From Streptomyces sp. MMG1533 (GTDB lineage Bacteria > Actinomycetota > Actinomycetes > Streptomycetales > Streptomycetaceae): DNA of 64,000 nt. The stretch lies in the NCBI RefSeq assembly GCF_001279775.1, contig NZ_LGDG01000218.1:1-64000 (forward strand), in the 5' to 3' direction. This document shows positions 37,589 to 46,233 of this stretch, in pieces. The notes beneath the pieces are model-generated. The model did no database searches. It was not told where the DNA came from and was given only the letters and a program-made list of their open reading frames with translations. Numbering within the stretch: position 1 is the first letter of the stretch; every line of letters starts with the position of its first letter. A program made the translations under genes and the position numbers.

Positions 37589-39043
37589 ATGGGATCCACT
37601 TCCGCCGAGAACAACGGCACCGGTGGCGTAGGCCGCCGCGATCTGATCAAGCGGGCCGCCGCGCTGGGCCTGATCTCCGTCCCCACGATGAGCTTCCTTT
37701 CCGCGTGCGCCAGCAGTGGCGGTGACGACAACGGGGACAAGGCCAAGGCCGGCAAGAAGACCGCCAAGAACCCGCTGGGCGTGAACGAGACCGCGGGGAT
37801 GGAATTCGTCCTGTTCGACGGCGGCTTCGGCAAGGAGTACGCCGAGGACGCCGTGAAGATCTACGAGAAGAACTTCCCCAAGGCCAAGGTGAAGTTCTCC
37901 GCCACCCAGAAGATCCAGTCCACGCTCCAGCCCCGCTTCAACCAGGGCACCCCGCCGGACCTCATCGACAACTCCGGCGCCGAGCAGATGGACATGGGTG
38001 TCCTGGCCGGCAAGAACCAGCTCGCCGACCTCACCGCGCTCCTCGACGCCCCGTCCTACGACGACCCCGACAAGAAGGTCCGCGACACGCTGCGCCCCGG
38101 CATCGTGGAGATGGGCCAGCTCGACGGCGACCCGGTCTGGATCATGTACTACGCCTACACGGTGTACGGCGTCTGGTACTCGCAGAAGGCCCTGGACTCC
38201 CTCGACGCCACTTATCCCGAGACCTGGGACGAGATGCTCGCGGTCTGCGCGAAGGCCAAGAAGAAGGGCATCGCGGGCTGGACGTACGCGGGCAAGTACC
38301 CGTACTACCTCCCCTTCTCGCTCTACCCGATGATCGGCAAGGTGGGCGGCGTCGAGGTCCTCGACGCGATCGACAACCTGGAGCCGAACGCCTGGAAGCA
38401 CCCGGCGGTCAAGGCGTGTTTCGACGCCTACTACGAGCTCTACCAGAAGGGCTACATCCTCAAGGGCACGCCCGGTCTGGACCACATCCAGTCGCAGACC
38501 GCGTGGGCCAAGGGCAAGGCGCTGTTCATCCCGAACGGCTCCTGGGTGGAGAACGAGTCGGCCAACGTCATCCCGGCCGACTTCAACCTCGCCGTCTCCG
38601 CGCCCACCGGCATCGACTCCTCCGACAAGATGCCCTTCGGCACCATCTGGGCCTCCGGCGGTGAGCCGTTCATCGTCCCGGCCAAGGCGAAGAACGGCGC
38701 GGGCGGCATGGAGCAGTTGCGCATCATGCTCAGCGAGGCGTCCTCGAAGAACTTCACCAGCAAGGTCAAGTCGCTGACCGCGTACAACGGCGGCACCGAC
38801 GGCATCACCCTCACCCCCGGTCTCAAGTCCGGTGTCGCGGCGCTGGAAAAGGCCGGCGACAACGTGGTGAATCCGCGGCTGCAGGACTGGTACGTGCAGT
38901 TGCAGAAGGAGAAGATCGGGGTGTCCGGCCTCGGCGAGATGATGGCCGGCCGGCTTACTCCCGCCGAGGCCATCAAGAAGATCCAGGACTACGCGGACGA
39001 GACCGCCAAGGACAGCTCGATCAAGCACTACAAGCACCAGTAG
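37589..39043 (+). CDS. ngcE: N-acetylglucosamine/chitobiose-binding lipoprotein (NgcE-like)
   Basis: A 484-residue solute-binding protein. The N-terminus MGSTSAENNGTGGVGRRDLI has a twin-Arg motif (16-17) and a lipobox LSAC with Cys40. The body shows EFVLFDGGFGKEYAEDAVKI and the aromatic-rich VWIMYYAYTVYGVWYSQ. The style and gene order (binding protein, two permeases, ROK regulator) match NgcEFG of Streptomyces, which imports GlcNAc and chitobiose. Start ATG 37589 has GAGG 8 nt upstream; the TTG at 37583 is too close to that site. No ATPase gene accompanies it, as expected for an MsiK-dependent system (known of the family). Confidence 0.85.
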   Translation: MGSTSAENNGTGGVGRRDLIKRAAALGLISVPTMSFLSACASSGGDDNGDKAKAGKKTAKNPLGVNETAGMEFVLFDGGFGKEYAEDAVKIYEKNFPKAKVKFSATQKIQSTLQPRFNQGTPPDLIDNSGAEQMDMGVLAGKNQLADLTALLDAPSYDDPDKKVRDTLRPGIVEMGQLDGDPVWIMYYAYTVYGVWYSQKALDSLDATYPETWDEMLAVCAKAKKKGIAGWTYAGKYPYYLPFSLYPMIGKVGGVEVLDAIDNLEPNAWKHPAVKACFDAYYELYQKGYILKGTPGLDHIQSQTAWAKGKALFIPNGSWVENESANVIPADFNLAVSAPTGIDSSDKMPFGTIWASGGEPFIVPAKAKNGAGGMEQLRIMLSEASSKNFTSKVKSLTAYNGGTDGITLTPGLKSGVAALEKAGDNVVNPRLQDWYVQLQKEKIGVSGLGEMMAGRLTPAEAIKKIQDYADETAKDSSIKHYKHQ

Positions 39044-39059
39044 ACGGACCGGAGAAGCG

Positions 39060-39986
39060 ATGCAGCACGGCAAGTACCGGTTCATCGTGGGGTTTTTGGC
39101 GCTGCCCCTCGGACTGTACGCGCTATTCGTGATCTGGCCGTTCATCCAGTCCATCTACTACTCGTTCACGGACTGGACCGGCCTGAGCCCTGAATTCAAG
39201 ATGGTCGGCCTGGACAATTACCGGAGGATGCTGGACGACGAGATCTTCTGGAAGTCCTTGCAGCACAGCTTGATGTTCGCGGTCGTGCTGCCGCTGGTGA
39301 CCATCAGTCTGGCGCTGTTCTTCGCCTTCATGATCAATGTCGGCGGACGGCGAAGGAAGGGCGGCCCGGTGATCTCCGGCGTCCGGGGCTCTTCCTTCTA
39401 CAAGATCGTCTACTTCTTCCCGCAGGTGCTCTCGATCGCCATCGTGGCCCTGCTGTTCGCCTTCGCGTACAACCCGGACAGCGGCGCCATCAACTCGCTG
39501 TTGCGCGGGATCGGGCTCGACAGCGTCCAGCCCCTGTGGCTGGGCGACCCGAGTCTGGCCCTGTGGTGCGTGATGGCCGTGCTGGTGTGGTCCACGGTCG
39601 GCTTCTTCGTGGTCCTCTTCTCCGCCGGGATGGCCTCCATCCCGGCGGACCTGTACGAGGCGGCGCTGCTCGACGGGGCGGGCCGGGCCACCACCTTCTT
39701 CCGGATCACCCTGCCGCTGTTGTGGGACACCGTGCAGTCCGGCTGGGTCTACATGGGCATCCTCGCCCTGGGTGCCGAGGCGTTCGCGGTCGTACAGATC
39801 ATGACGACCGGGCCGGGCGGTCCCGACTACTCGACCACCGTCATGGTCCTGTACGTGTACCAGAAGGCGTTCCGCGACGGGCAGGCCGCCTATGCCACCA
39901 CCATCGGCGTCGCCCTCCTCGTCGTCACGCTGGCCTTCGCCGCCCTCGTGATGCGGCTGGGCCGGCGCGAGCGGCTGGAGTACTGA
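39060..39986 (+). CDS. ngcF: NgcF-like aminosugar ABC permease
   Basis: A 308-residue permease with six predicted helices (FIVGFLALPLGLYALFVIW first) and the EAA loop YEAALLDGAGRATTFFRITL (about 199-218). The extended loop GGRRRKGGPVISGVRGSSFY between helices 2 and 3 is a feature of this subfamily. It starts 16 nt after ngcE behind GGAGAAG. It forms the membrane channel with NgcG. Confidence 0.85.
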   Translation: MQHGKYRFIVGFLALPLGLYALFVIWPFIQSIYYSFTDWTGLSPEFKMVGLDNYRRMLDDEIFWKSLQHSLMFAVVLPLVTISLALFFAFMINVGGRRRKGGPVISGVRGSSFYKIVYFFPQVLSIAIVALLFAFAYNPDSGAINSLLRGIGLDSVQPLWLGDPSLALWCVMAVLVWSTVGFFVVLFSAGMASIPADLYEAALLDGAGRATTFFRITLPLLWDTVQSGWVYMGILALGAEAFAVVQIMTTGPGGPDYSTTVMVLYVYQKAFRDGQAAYATTIGVALLVVTLAFAALVMRLGRRERLEY

Positions 39987-39989
39987 TCA

Positions 39990-40910
39990 ATGAAGACGAC
40001 CGAGACCCCCGCCCCCGTACCGGCCGAGTCCGGTGTGCCCGTCGCCAAGGTCGACGTCCCGGCCGGCCCGCCCCGGAAGGAGAGGGAGGGCACCACCCTC
40101 AACGTCTTCTCGCACGGGATCCTGGTCATCTGGGCGATCCTGGTCGTAATGCCGCTGCTGTGGGCGGTGATGACGTCCTTCAAGAGCGACAGCGCCATTT
40201 TCGGCTCGCCCTGGTCGCTGCCGGACAAGCTGCACTTCGACAACTGGTCGCGGGCCTGGACCGAGGCCAACATGAGCGACTACTTCCTCAACACCATCCT
40301 GGTGGTGGGGGGTTCGCTCATCGGCACCCTGGTGCTCGGCTCCATGGCGGCCTATGTGCTGGCCCGCTTCGACTTCCCGGGCAACCGGTTCATCTACTTC
40401 TTGTTCATCGGAGGCATGAGCTTCCCGATCATGCTCGCGCTGGTCCCGCTGTTCTACGTCGTGAACAACATGGGCCTGCTGAACACGATCCACGGGCTGA
40501 TCCTGGTCTACATCGCCTACTCGCTGCCCTTCACGGTGTTCTTCCTCACCGCGTTCTTCCGCACCCTGCCGAGCTCGGTGGCGGAGGCGGCCTTCGTGGA
40601 CGGGGCCTCGCACTCCCGGACCTTCTTCCAGATCATGCTGCCGATGGCCAAGCCCGGCCTGATCAGTGTGGGGATCTTCAACTTCCTCGGGCAGTGGAAC
40701 CAGTACATGCTGCCCACGGTGCTGAACACCGACCCGGACAAGCGCGTCCTGACCCAGGGCCTGGTGCAGCTGGCCGTCAGCCAGGGGTACAAGGGCGACT
40801 GGTCGGGACTGTTCGCGGGCCTGGTGATGGCCATGCTGCCGGTGCTCGCGGCGTACATCGTCTTCCAGCGTCAGGTGGTGCAGGGACTGACCGCAGGGGC
40901 GCTGAAGTAG
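39990..40910 (+). CDS. ngcG: NgcG-like aminosugar ABC permease
   Basis: A 306-residue permease with a cytoplasmic Pro-rich N-terminus of about 30 residues, six predicted helices, and the EAA-type loop AEAAFVDGASHSRTFFQIML. It starts 3 nt after ngcF, with its Shine-Dalgarno inside the ngcF end. A perfect terminator follows, closing the operon before the ROK gene. Confidence 0.85.
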   Translation: MKTTETPAPVPAESGVPVAKVDVPAGPPRKEREGTTLNVFSHGILVIWAILVVMPLLWAVMTSFKSDSAIFGSPWSLPDKLHFDNWSRAWTEANMSDYFLNTILVVGGSLIGTLVLGSMAAYVLARFDFPGNRFIYFLFIGGMSFPIMLALVPLFYVVNNMGLLNTIHGLILVYIAYSLPFTVFFLTAFFRTLPSSVAEAAFVDGASHSRTFFQIMLPMAKPGLISVGIFNFLGQWNQYMLPTVLNTDPDKRVLTQGLVQLAVSQGYKGDWSGLFAGLVMAMLPVLAAYIVFQRQVVQGLTAGALK

Positions 40911-40926
40911 CGGCCCCTTTGCCCGT

Positions 40927-40965
40927 ACGGCCACCGCTTCCGGATCTTCCGGAAGCGGTGGCCGT
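40927..40965 (+). terminator. Terminator after ngcG
   Basis: Arms 40927-40944 and 40948-40965 form a perfect 18-bp stem with a TCT loop, followed by GTTTGTGT. Confidence 0.88.
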
Positions 40966-41094
40966 GTTTGTGTACATGAACGCGGATGCGGGTCAACCTC
41001 TTGACGGGAGGCGACCCGAACGGCTCAGCTTAGAGTTCACTAGTTGGACATAGACGGGGCCTCATCGAAGCGGTCCCGCGCGCAGGAGGTCGTC

Positions 41095-42294
41095 GTGGAG
41101 ACTCCGGGGTCGCAGTCATCGCTGCACCGAGCCAACCTGGAGCGGGTCGTACGGGCCGTACGGCTGGCCGGGTCGCTCACGCAGGCGGAGATCGCGCGGA
41201 CGACGGGCCTGTCCGCCGCGACCGTCTCCAACATCGTGCGCGAACTCAAGGAAGGCGGAACGGTCGAGGTCACGCCCACCTCGGCGGGTGGCCGGCGAGC
41301 CCGCAGCGTCTCCCTCAGCGGGGACGCCGGCATCGTCATCGGCGTCGACTTCGGGCACACGCATCTGCGCGTCGCGGTCGGGAACCTCGCCCACCAGGTA
41401 CTGGCCGAGGAAGCCGAGCCGCTCGACGTGGACGCCTCCTCGACACAGGGCTTCGACCGGGCGGAGCAACTGGTCAATCGCCTGATTGCAGCAACGGGCG
41501 TCGACCGTTCCAAGATCGCCGGTGTGGGTCTCGGTGTCCCGGGTCCCATCGACCTCGAGTCCGGCACGCTCGGCTCCTCCGCCATCCTGCCGGGCTGGAT
41601 CGGCACCAAGCCCGCCGAGGAGCTGCGCGGCCGCCTGGGCGTGCCCGTGCACGTGGACAACGACGCCAACCTCGGCGCCCTCGGCGAGCTGGTGTGGGGC
41701 AGCGGCCGGGGGGTGCGCGACCTGGCGTACATCAAGGTCGCCAGCGGTGTCGGCGCCGGTCTGGTGATCAACGGGAGGATCTACCGCGGCCCTGGTGGTA
41801 CTGCGGGAGAAATCGGACATATTACTCTTGATGAATCCGGCCCCGTCTGCCGTTGCGGAAACCGGGGCTGCCTGGAGACCTTCGCGGCCGCGCGCTATGT
41901 GCTGCCGCTCCTCCAGTCCAGCCACGGGACCGACCTGACGATGGAAGGCGTCGTACGGCTGGCGCGGGACGGAGACCCGGGCTGTCGTCGGGTGATCGCC
42001 GACGTCGGCCGACATATCGGCAGTGGAGTCGCCAATCTCTGCAATCTGCTGAACCCGAGCCGAGTGGTCCTGGGCGGTGATCTCGCCGAGGCCGGTGAGC
42101 TGGTGCTCGGGCCGATCAGGGAGTCCGTCGGCCGCTATGCGATCCCCAGTGCGGCGCGCCAACTGTCCGTGCTTCCAGGGGCACTTGGAGGTCGTGCGGA
42201 GGTGCTCGGAGCACTCGCTCTCGCGCTCAGCGAGATGGGTGATTCGACCCTTTTGGACAGCACGCTGCATGCAGCCACTCCTGCCTTCACTTAG
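41095..42294 (+). CDS. rok7B7: ROK-family transcriptional regulator (Rok7B7-like)
   Basis: A 399-residue ROK regulator. An N-terminal winged helix (LTQAEIARTTGLSAATVSNI, about 35-54) is followed by the ROK sugar-kinase-like fold with the phosphate loop GVDFGHTHLRVAVG, DNDANLGALGE, and the zinc motif CRCGNRGCLE (about 259-268). Start GTG 41095 has AGGAGG 6 nt upstream; the upstream TTG at 41044 is less supported. In S. coelicolor the ROK regulator in this position controls xylose uptake, carbon catabolite repression and antibiotic production. The gene lies between ngcEFG and xylFGH, as there. Confidence 0.88.
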   Translation: METPGSQSSLHRANLERVVRAVRLAGSLTQAEIARTTGLSAATVSNIVRELKEGGTVEVTPTSAGGRRARSVSLSGDAGIVIGVDFGHTHLRVAVGNLAHQVLAEEAEPLDVDASSTQGFDRAEQLVNRLIAATGVDRSKIAGVGLGVPGPIDLESGTLGSSAILPGWIGTKPAEELRGRLGVPVHVDNDANLGALGELVWGSGRGVRDLAYIKVASGVGAGLVINGRIYRGPGGTAGEIGHITLDESGPVCRCGNRGCLETFAAARYVLPLLQSSHGTDLTMEGVVRLARDGDPGCRRVIADVGRHIGSGVANLCNLLNPSRVVLGGDLAEAGELVLGPIRESVGRYAIPSAARQLSVLPGALGGRAEVLGALALALSEMGDSTLLDSTLHAATPAFT

Positions 42295-42415
42295 AGAACG
42301 CAGGACGCCGTTGCCATCTCGTTAAGTATTTACTTCTTGACGTCGCACGCGTGGCCGAGTTGACTTCCAGCCACCTCGGCCGCAACGTCGCGGCCTCGTC
42401 AGGGAGGTTCCAAAA
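42295..42415 (+). promoter_or_regulatory. xylF promoter region with AAGTA-TT-TACTT palindrome
   Basis: AAGTA (42324-42328) and TACTT (42331-42335) form an AT-rich palindrome, immediately followed by CTTGACG (42336-42342), which could be the -35. AT-rich symmetric sites are typical for ROK regulators (NagC/Mlc type). This is a candidate operator for the adjacent ROK protein (inference). Confidence 0.5.
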
Positions 42416-43510
42416 GTGAACACGCGTATGCGTCGTACCGCCGTAGCCGTTGCGATCGGGGCGCTCGCCGTTTCGGTCGCCGCCTGTGGCAAGGCCGGTG
42501 ACGACGACTCGGACAGCGGCACCAGCTCGGGCGGCAAGTCGATCGGCCTGCTTCTTCCCGACAACGTCACCGCTCGTTACGAGAAGTTCGACAAGCCGTA
42601 CTTCGAGGATAAGGTCGCCGAGCTCTGCTCCGACTGCAAGGTCGAGTACGCGAACGCCGCGGCCGACTCCGCCAAGCAGGCGCAGCAGGTCAGCAGCATG
42701 ATCACCAAGGGCGTCAAGGTCATCGTGATCAGCGCCCAGGACTCCGCCGCGATCAAGTCCTCGATCCAGAAGGCCGTCGACAAGGGCGTCAAGGTCATCG
42801 CGTACGACCGTCTGGCCCAGGGCCCGGTCTCCGCGTACGTCTCCTTCGACAACGTCAAGGTCGGCGAGCTCCAGGGCCAGGCCCTGATCGACGCCCTCGG
42901 CTCCAAGGCGACCACCAAGTCCAAGGTCGTCATGATCAACGGTGACGACGCCGACCCGAACGCCGCGCAGTTCAAGGAAGGCGCCCACAAGGCCCTCGAC
43001 GGCAAGGTGGACATTGCCTACGAGCAGTCGGGTCTGTGGAAGGACACGGTCGCCGCGCAGAAGATGTCGGCCGCCATCACCCAGCTCGGCGCCAAGAACA
43101 TCGCGGGCGTCTACGCCGCCAACGACGGCATGGCCGGTGGTATCGCGACCGCCCTCAAGGGCGCCGGCATCAGCGGCATCCCGCTGACCGGTCAGGACGC
43201 GGAGCTCGCCGGTATCCAGCGCATCGTCGCCGGCACCCAGTCCAGCACCGTCTACAAGGCCTTCAAGCCGGAGGCCGAGGCGGCCGCTCAGCTCGCGGTC
43301 AACCTGCTCGACGGCAAGAGCATCGACGACCTGGCCACCGAGACGCTGACCAGCGGCTCCGGCGACAAGGTGCCCTCGCAGCTGCTGACCCCGGTCTCGG
43401 TCACCGTCGACAACATCAACGACACGGTGGTCAAGGACAAGCTCTACACCGTCGCCGACATCTGCACCGCGGACTACGCCGCCAAGTGCAAGGCAGCCGG
43501 TCTGGAGTAG
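42416..43510 (+). CDS. xylF: D-xylose-binding lipoprotein
   Basis: A 364-residue periplasmic-binding-protein-like domain of the ribose/xylose class (CUT2). The lipobox VAAC has Cys24. Features: IGLLLPDNVTARYEKFDKPY at the start of the sugar-binding lobe, VISAQDSAAIKSSIQKAVDK, VIAYDRL, NGDDADPNAAQFKEG and YAANDGMAGG, all typical of XylF. It delivers xylose to XylGH. GTG start behind GGGAGG. A large hairpin separates it from xylG. Confidence 0.92.
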   Translation: MNTRMRRTAVAVAIGALAVSVAACGKAGDDDSDSGTSSGGKSIGLLLPDNVTARYEKFDKPYFEDKVAELCSDCKVEYANAAADSAKQAQQVSSMITKGVKVIVISAQDSAAIKSSIQKAVDKGVKVIAYDRLAQGPVSAYVSFDNVKVGELQGQALIDALGSKATTKSKVVMINGDDADPNAAQFKEGAHKALDGKVDIAYEQSGLWKDTVAAQKMSAAITQLGAKNIAGVYAANDGMAGGIATALKGAGISGIPLTGQDAELAGIQRIVAGTQSSTVYKAFKPEAEAAAQLAVNLLDGKSIDDLATETLTSGSGDKVPSQLLTPVSVTVDNINDTVVKDKLYTVADICTADYAAKCKAAGLE

Positions 43511-43537
43511 TAGCCGCACAGCGGCATGCAGAGCCTG

Positions 43538-43585
43538 TCCGGCGCCCGCCCCACCTTCACACCCCGCTGCGGGGCGGGCGCCGGA
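43538..43585 (+). terminator. Intercistronic hairpin between xylF and xylG
   Basis: Arms 43538-43552 and 43571-43585 form a perfect 15-bp GC-rich stem with an 18-nt loop, 28 nt after the xylF stop and 200 nt before xylG. It probably attenuates readthrough or protects the 3' end, so that binding protein exceeds transporter (inference). Confidence 0.7.
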
Positions 43586-43784
43586 CGGAAGCATGACGCA
43601 GGCGAGCCGCTGCCGCGGCGGGCGCGAAAACCGACTCGCACCGCCCCGATACCGCTCAGCCGTTGCCAAGTGGCATCGGCCGCGCGCATGTTCATCTTGT
43701 TGACCAGTGCCTCGAGCACAACCCTCCGCGCCTTTCGACAAGCGCGGCATCCCCGCCGGTCAGGCGGCGAAGGAGATGGTTCAC

Positions 43785-44567
43785 GTGTCCGCTACGCCCG
43801 TGTTGGCGTTGCGCGGAGTCTCCAAGCGATTCGGTGCGGTGCAGGCCCTCACCGACGTCGAACTGGAGGTCCACGCCGGAGAAGTAGTCGCCCTGGTCGG
43901 CGACAACGGCGCAGGAAAGTCCACCTTGGTCAAGACGATCGCCGGTGTGCACCCCATCGATGAGGGCGTCATCGAGTGGGACGGCAAGCCGGTCAGCATC
44001 AACAAGCCGCACGACGCCCAGGGACTCGGCGTCGCGACCGTCTACCAGGACCTCGCCCTGTGCGACAACCTCGACGTCGTAGGCAACCTCTACCTCGGCC
44101 GTGAGCTGCTGCACCGCGGTGTCATCGACGAGGTCACGATGGAGAAGAACGCTCGCGAGCTGCTGAGCACCCTCTCCATCCGCATCCCGAGCGTGCGCAT
44201 CCCGATCGCCAGCCTCTCCGGCGGTCAGCGTCAGGTCGTCGCGATCGCCCGCGCGCTGATCGGCGACCCGAAGATCGTCATCCTCGACGAGCCCACCGCC
44301 GCCCTGGGCGTCGAGCAGACCGCGCAGGTCCTCGACCTGGTCGAGCGACTGCGCGAGCGCAACCTCGGCGTCATCCTCATCAGCCACAACATGGCCGACG
44401 TGAAGGCGGTCGCGGACACCGTCGCCGTGCTGCGCCTGGGCAAGAACAACGGTGCCTTCCCGGTGAAGGACACCACCCACGAAGAGATCATCGCCGCGAT
44501 CACCGGTGCCACGGACAACGCCGTGACCCGTCGTGCCGGGCGTCGCACCACGGAGGCGGCAAAGTGA
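43785..44567 (+). CDS. xylG: Xylose ABC transporter ATP-binding protein, single NBD
   Basis: A 260-residue ATPase with one complete nucleotide-binding domain: Walker A GDNGAGKST, Q-loop VYQDLALCDN, signature LSGGQRQ, Walker B VILDEPTAAL, and H-loop ISHNMAD. Enterobacterial XylG and RbsA carry two NBDs in about 500 residues; this one has half, so it should work as a homodimer. Start GTG 43785 has AAGGAG 9 nt upstream; the ATG at 43776 sits directly on that site. The stop overlaps the xylH GTG. Confidence 0.9.
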   Translation: MSATPVLALRGVSKRFGAVQALTDVELEVHAGEVVALVGDNGAGKSTLVKTIAGVHPIDEGVIEWDGKPVSINKPHDAQGLGVATVYQDLALCDNLDVVGNLYLGRELLHRGVIDEVTMEKNARELLSTLSIRIPSVRIPIASLSGGQRQVVAIARALIGDPKIVILDEPTAALGVEQTAQVLDLVERLRERNLGVILISHNMADVKAVADTVAVLRLGKNNGAFPVKDTTHEEIIAAITGATDNAVTRRAGRRTTEAAK

Positions 44568-45883
44568 GTGACACGTCCAAGACCGTGAAGAAGGATCCGG
44601 AGCGGGCCTCCCAGGTCACCGTCGCCCCGGCCGACGACCCCACAGCCGCGCCGGTCACCGTCGTCGACCCGCGCCTGCTGATCCGCGAAGAAGGCCTCAA
44701 GGGCTACCTGACCGAGTTCAAGCGGAAGATGAAGGGCGGCGAGCTCGGCTCCCTGCCCGTCGTCATCGGCCTGATCGTCATCTGGACGATCTTCCAGCTG
44801 CAGAACGACCGGTTCCTCAGCGCCGACAACCTGTCCAACATCAGCTACTACCTCTCGGCCACCGGCATGCTCGCCATCGGCCTGGTGTTCGTGCTGCTGC
44901 TGGGTGAGATCGACCTGTCCGTCGGCTCCGTCAGCGGCCTGGCGTCCACGCTGTTCGCCGTGTTCGTGGTCGACCACGGGGTGGGCTCCTGGCTGGCCCT
45001 GGTGCTGACCGTGATCACCGGTGTCGGCATCGGCGCCCTGCACGGCTGGTTCTTCGCCAGGATCGGCGTACCGGCCTTCGTGGTGACCCTGGCGGGCTTC
45101 CTCGGCTGGAACGGCCTGATGCTGTGGCTGCTCGGTGAGAGCGGCACCATCAACATCCCGGACGAGGGCCCGGTGCACCTCTTCGGCCAGAGCTCGTTCT
45201 TCATGGACCAGGCCGTCATCGGTGCCTACCTGCTGGCCGGCCTCGGTGTCGCCTCCATGCTCTACGGCTCGCTCATGGACCAGCGCCGCCGTCGTTCCGC
45301 CGGTGTGCCCTTCCGGCCCACCAGCGAGATCGCGCTGCGGGTCGGTGCCCTCGCGGTGGCCGCGTTCGCCGCCGCGTACGTCCTGAACCAGGCCGCCGGT
45401 GTCTCCAACGCGCTGGTCATCTTCCTCGCGTCGCTGGTGATCGTGGACTTCGTGCTGCGGCGTACGCCGTACGGCCGCAAGGTGTTCGCGGTCGGTGGCG
45501 GTATCGAGGCCGCCCGCCGTGCCGGTATCAACGTGTCGATGGTCCGGATCACCGTCTTCGCCATCGCCGGTGGCTTCGCGGCGGTCGGCGGCATGTTCTT
45601 CGCCGGCCAGACGCAGAGCGCGACGCTGAACGCCGGTGGCGGCAACACGCTGATGCTGGCCATCGCGGCGGCGGTCATCGGCGGTACCAGCCTCTTCGGC
45701 GGGCGAGGCACTGTCTGGTCCGCGCTGCTGGGCATGCTGGTCATCCAGTCGATCCAGACGGGTCTGGACCTGCTGAACATGAACACGTCGATCCAGTACA
45801 TGATCACGGGTGCGGTGCTGCTGGGTGCGGTCGTCATCGACTCCGTGTCCCGGCGGAGCCAGAAGGCCGCGGGTCGCGCATAG
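44564..45883 (+). CDS. xylH: Xylose ABC transporter permease
   Basis: A 439-residue CUT2 permease with a cytoplasmic N-terminal region of about 60 residues, then about ten predicted helices. Conserved stretches include GEIDLSVGSVSGLASTLFAV, GVPAFVVTLAGFLGWNG, RTPYGRKVFAVGGGIEAARR and GGTSLFGGRGTVWSALLG, diagnostic of XylH/RbsC-type channels. GTG overlaps the xylG stop. A 19-bp direct repeat spans its last codons. Confidence 0.92.
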   Translation: MSDTSKTVKKDPERASQVTVAPADDPTAAPVTVVDPRLLIREEGLKGYLTEFKRKMKGGELGSLPVVIGLIVIWTIFQLQNDRFLSADNLSNISYYLSATGMLAIGLVFVLLLGEIDLSVGSVSGLASTLFAVFVVDHGVGSWLALVLTVITGVGIGALHGWFFARIGVPAFVVTLAGFLGWNGLMLWLLGESGTINIPDEGPVHLFGQSSFFMDQAVIGAYLLAGLGVASMLYGSLMDQRRRRSAGVPFRPTSEIALRVGALAVAAFAAAYVLNQAAGVSNALVIFLASLVIVDFVLRRTPYGRKVFAVGGGIEAARRAGINVSMVRITVFAIAGGFAAVGGMFFAGQTQSATLNAGGGNTLMLAIAAAVIGGTSLFGGRGTVWSALLGMLVIQSIQTGLDLLNMNTSIQYMITGAVLLGAVVIDSVSRRSQKAAGRA

Positions 45884-45903
45884 CAAGGCCGCGGGTCGCG
45901 CAT
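45863..45903. repeat. 19-bp direct repeat over the xylH stop
   Basis: AAGGCCGCGGGTCGCGCAT occurs exactly at 45863-45881 and again at 45885-45903, with the xylH TAG between the copies. Confidence 0.92.
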
Positions 45904-46233
45904 GGCGCGGCGGCGCCGTAGGGGCGTGGTTCGGATCGCGGGTGCCGGTCCCGCGGGTCCGGTCGCGCCCGCGGCGGCGCCGCACATGTCACAGCCCCGC
46001 GCCCCTGAGGGTGCTGCGGTTCCGCCCCGTTGAAAGAAAGACCCTGAAAGAAAAACACTGTGCCCGGCACCAATGGCGGTGCCGGGCACAGTCATGTCGT
46101 AGGAACGCCACATCTTGGGTACAGCCGATCGCGTGACGTATGACGCACCGCCCGGGCGCGGGTCCCCAAGCCGGAACATTAGACTCGACAAGCCCGGCAA
46201 CAGCTCGATCAGCTCTACTGCAAGGAGGCACGG
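45884..46233. other. Intergenic region between xylH and dxs with dispersed-element-like sequence
   Basis: A 350-nt gap without a gene. The stretch from about 45900 to 46020, read on the minus strand, resembles a GC-rich dispersed intergenic element I recall from many Streptomyces genomes (CAGGGGCGCGGGGCTGTGAC and a CGGCGCCGC core). A hairpin at 46057-46092 has perfect 15-bp arms with an A-rich stretch on its left, so on the minus strand it has a U-tract. The dxs Shine-Dalgarno (AAGGAGG) is near 46222. Confidence 0.45.
46057..46092. terminator. Perfect hairpin between xylH and dxs
   Basis: Arms 46057-46071 (ACTGTGCCCGGCACC) and 46078-46092 pair perfectly around AATGGC. It lies 170 nt after xylH and may end that operon. 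Confidence 0.7.
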
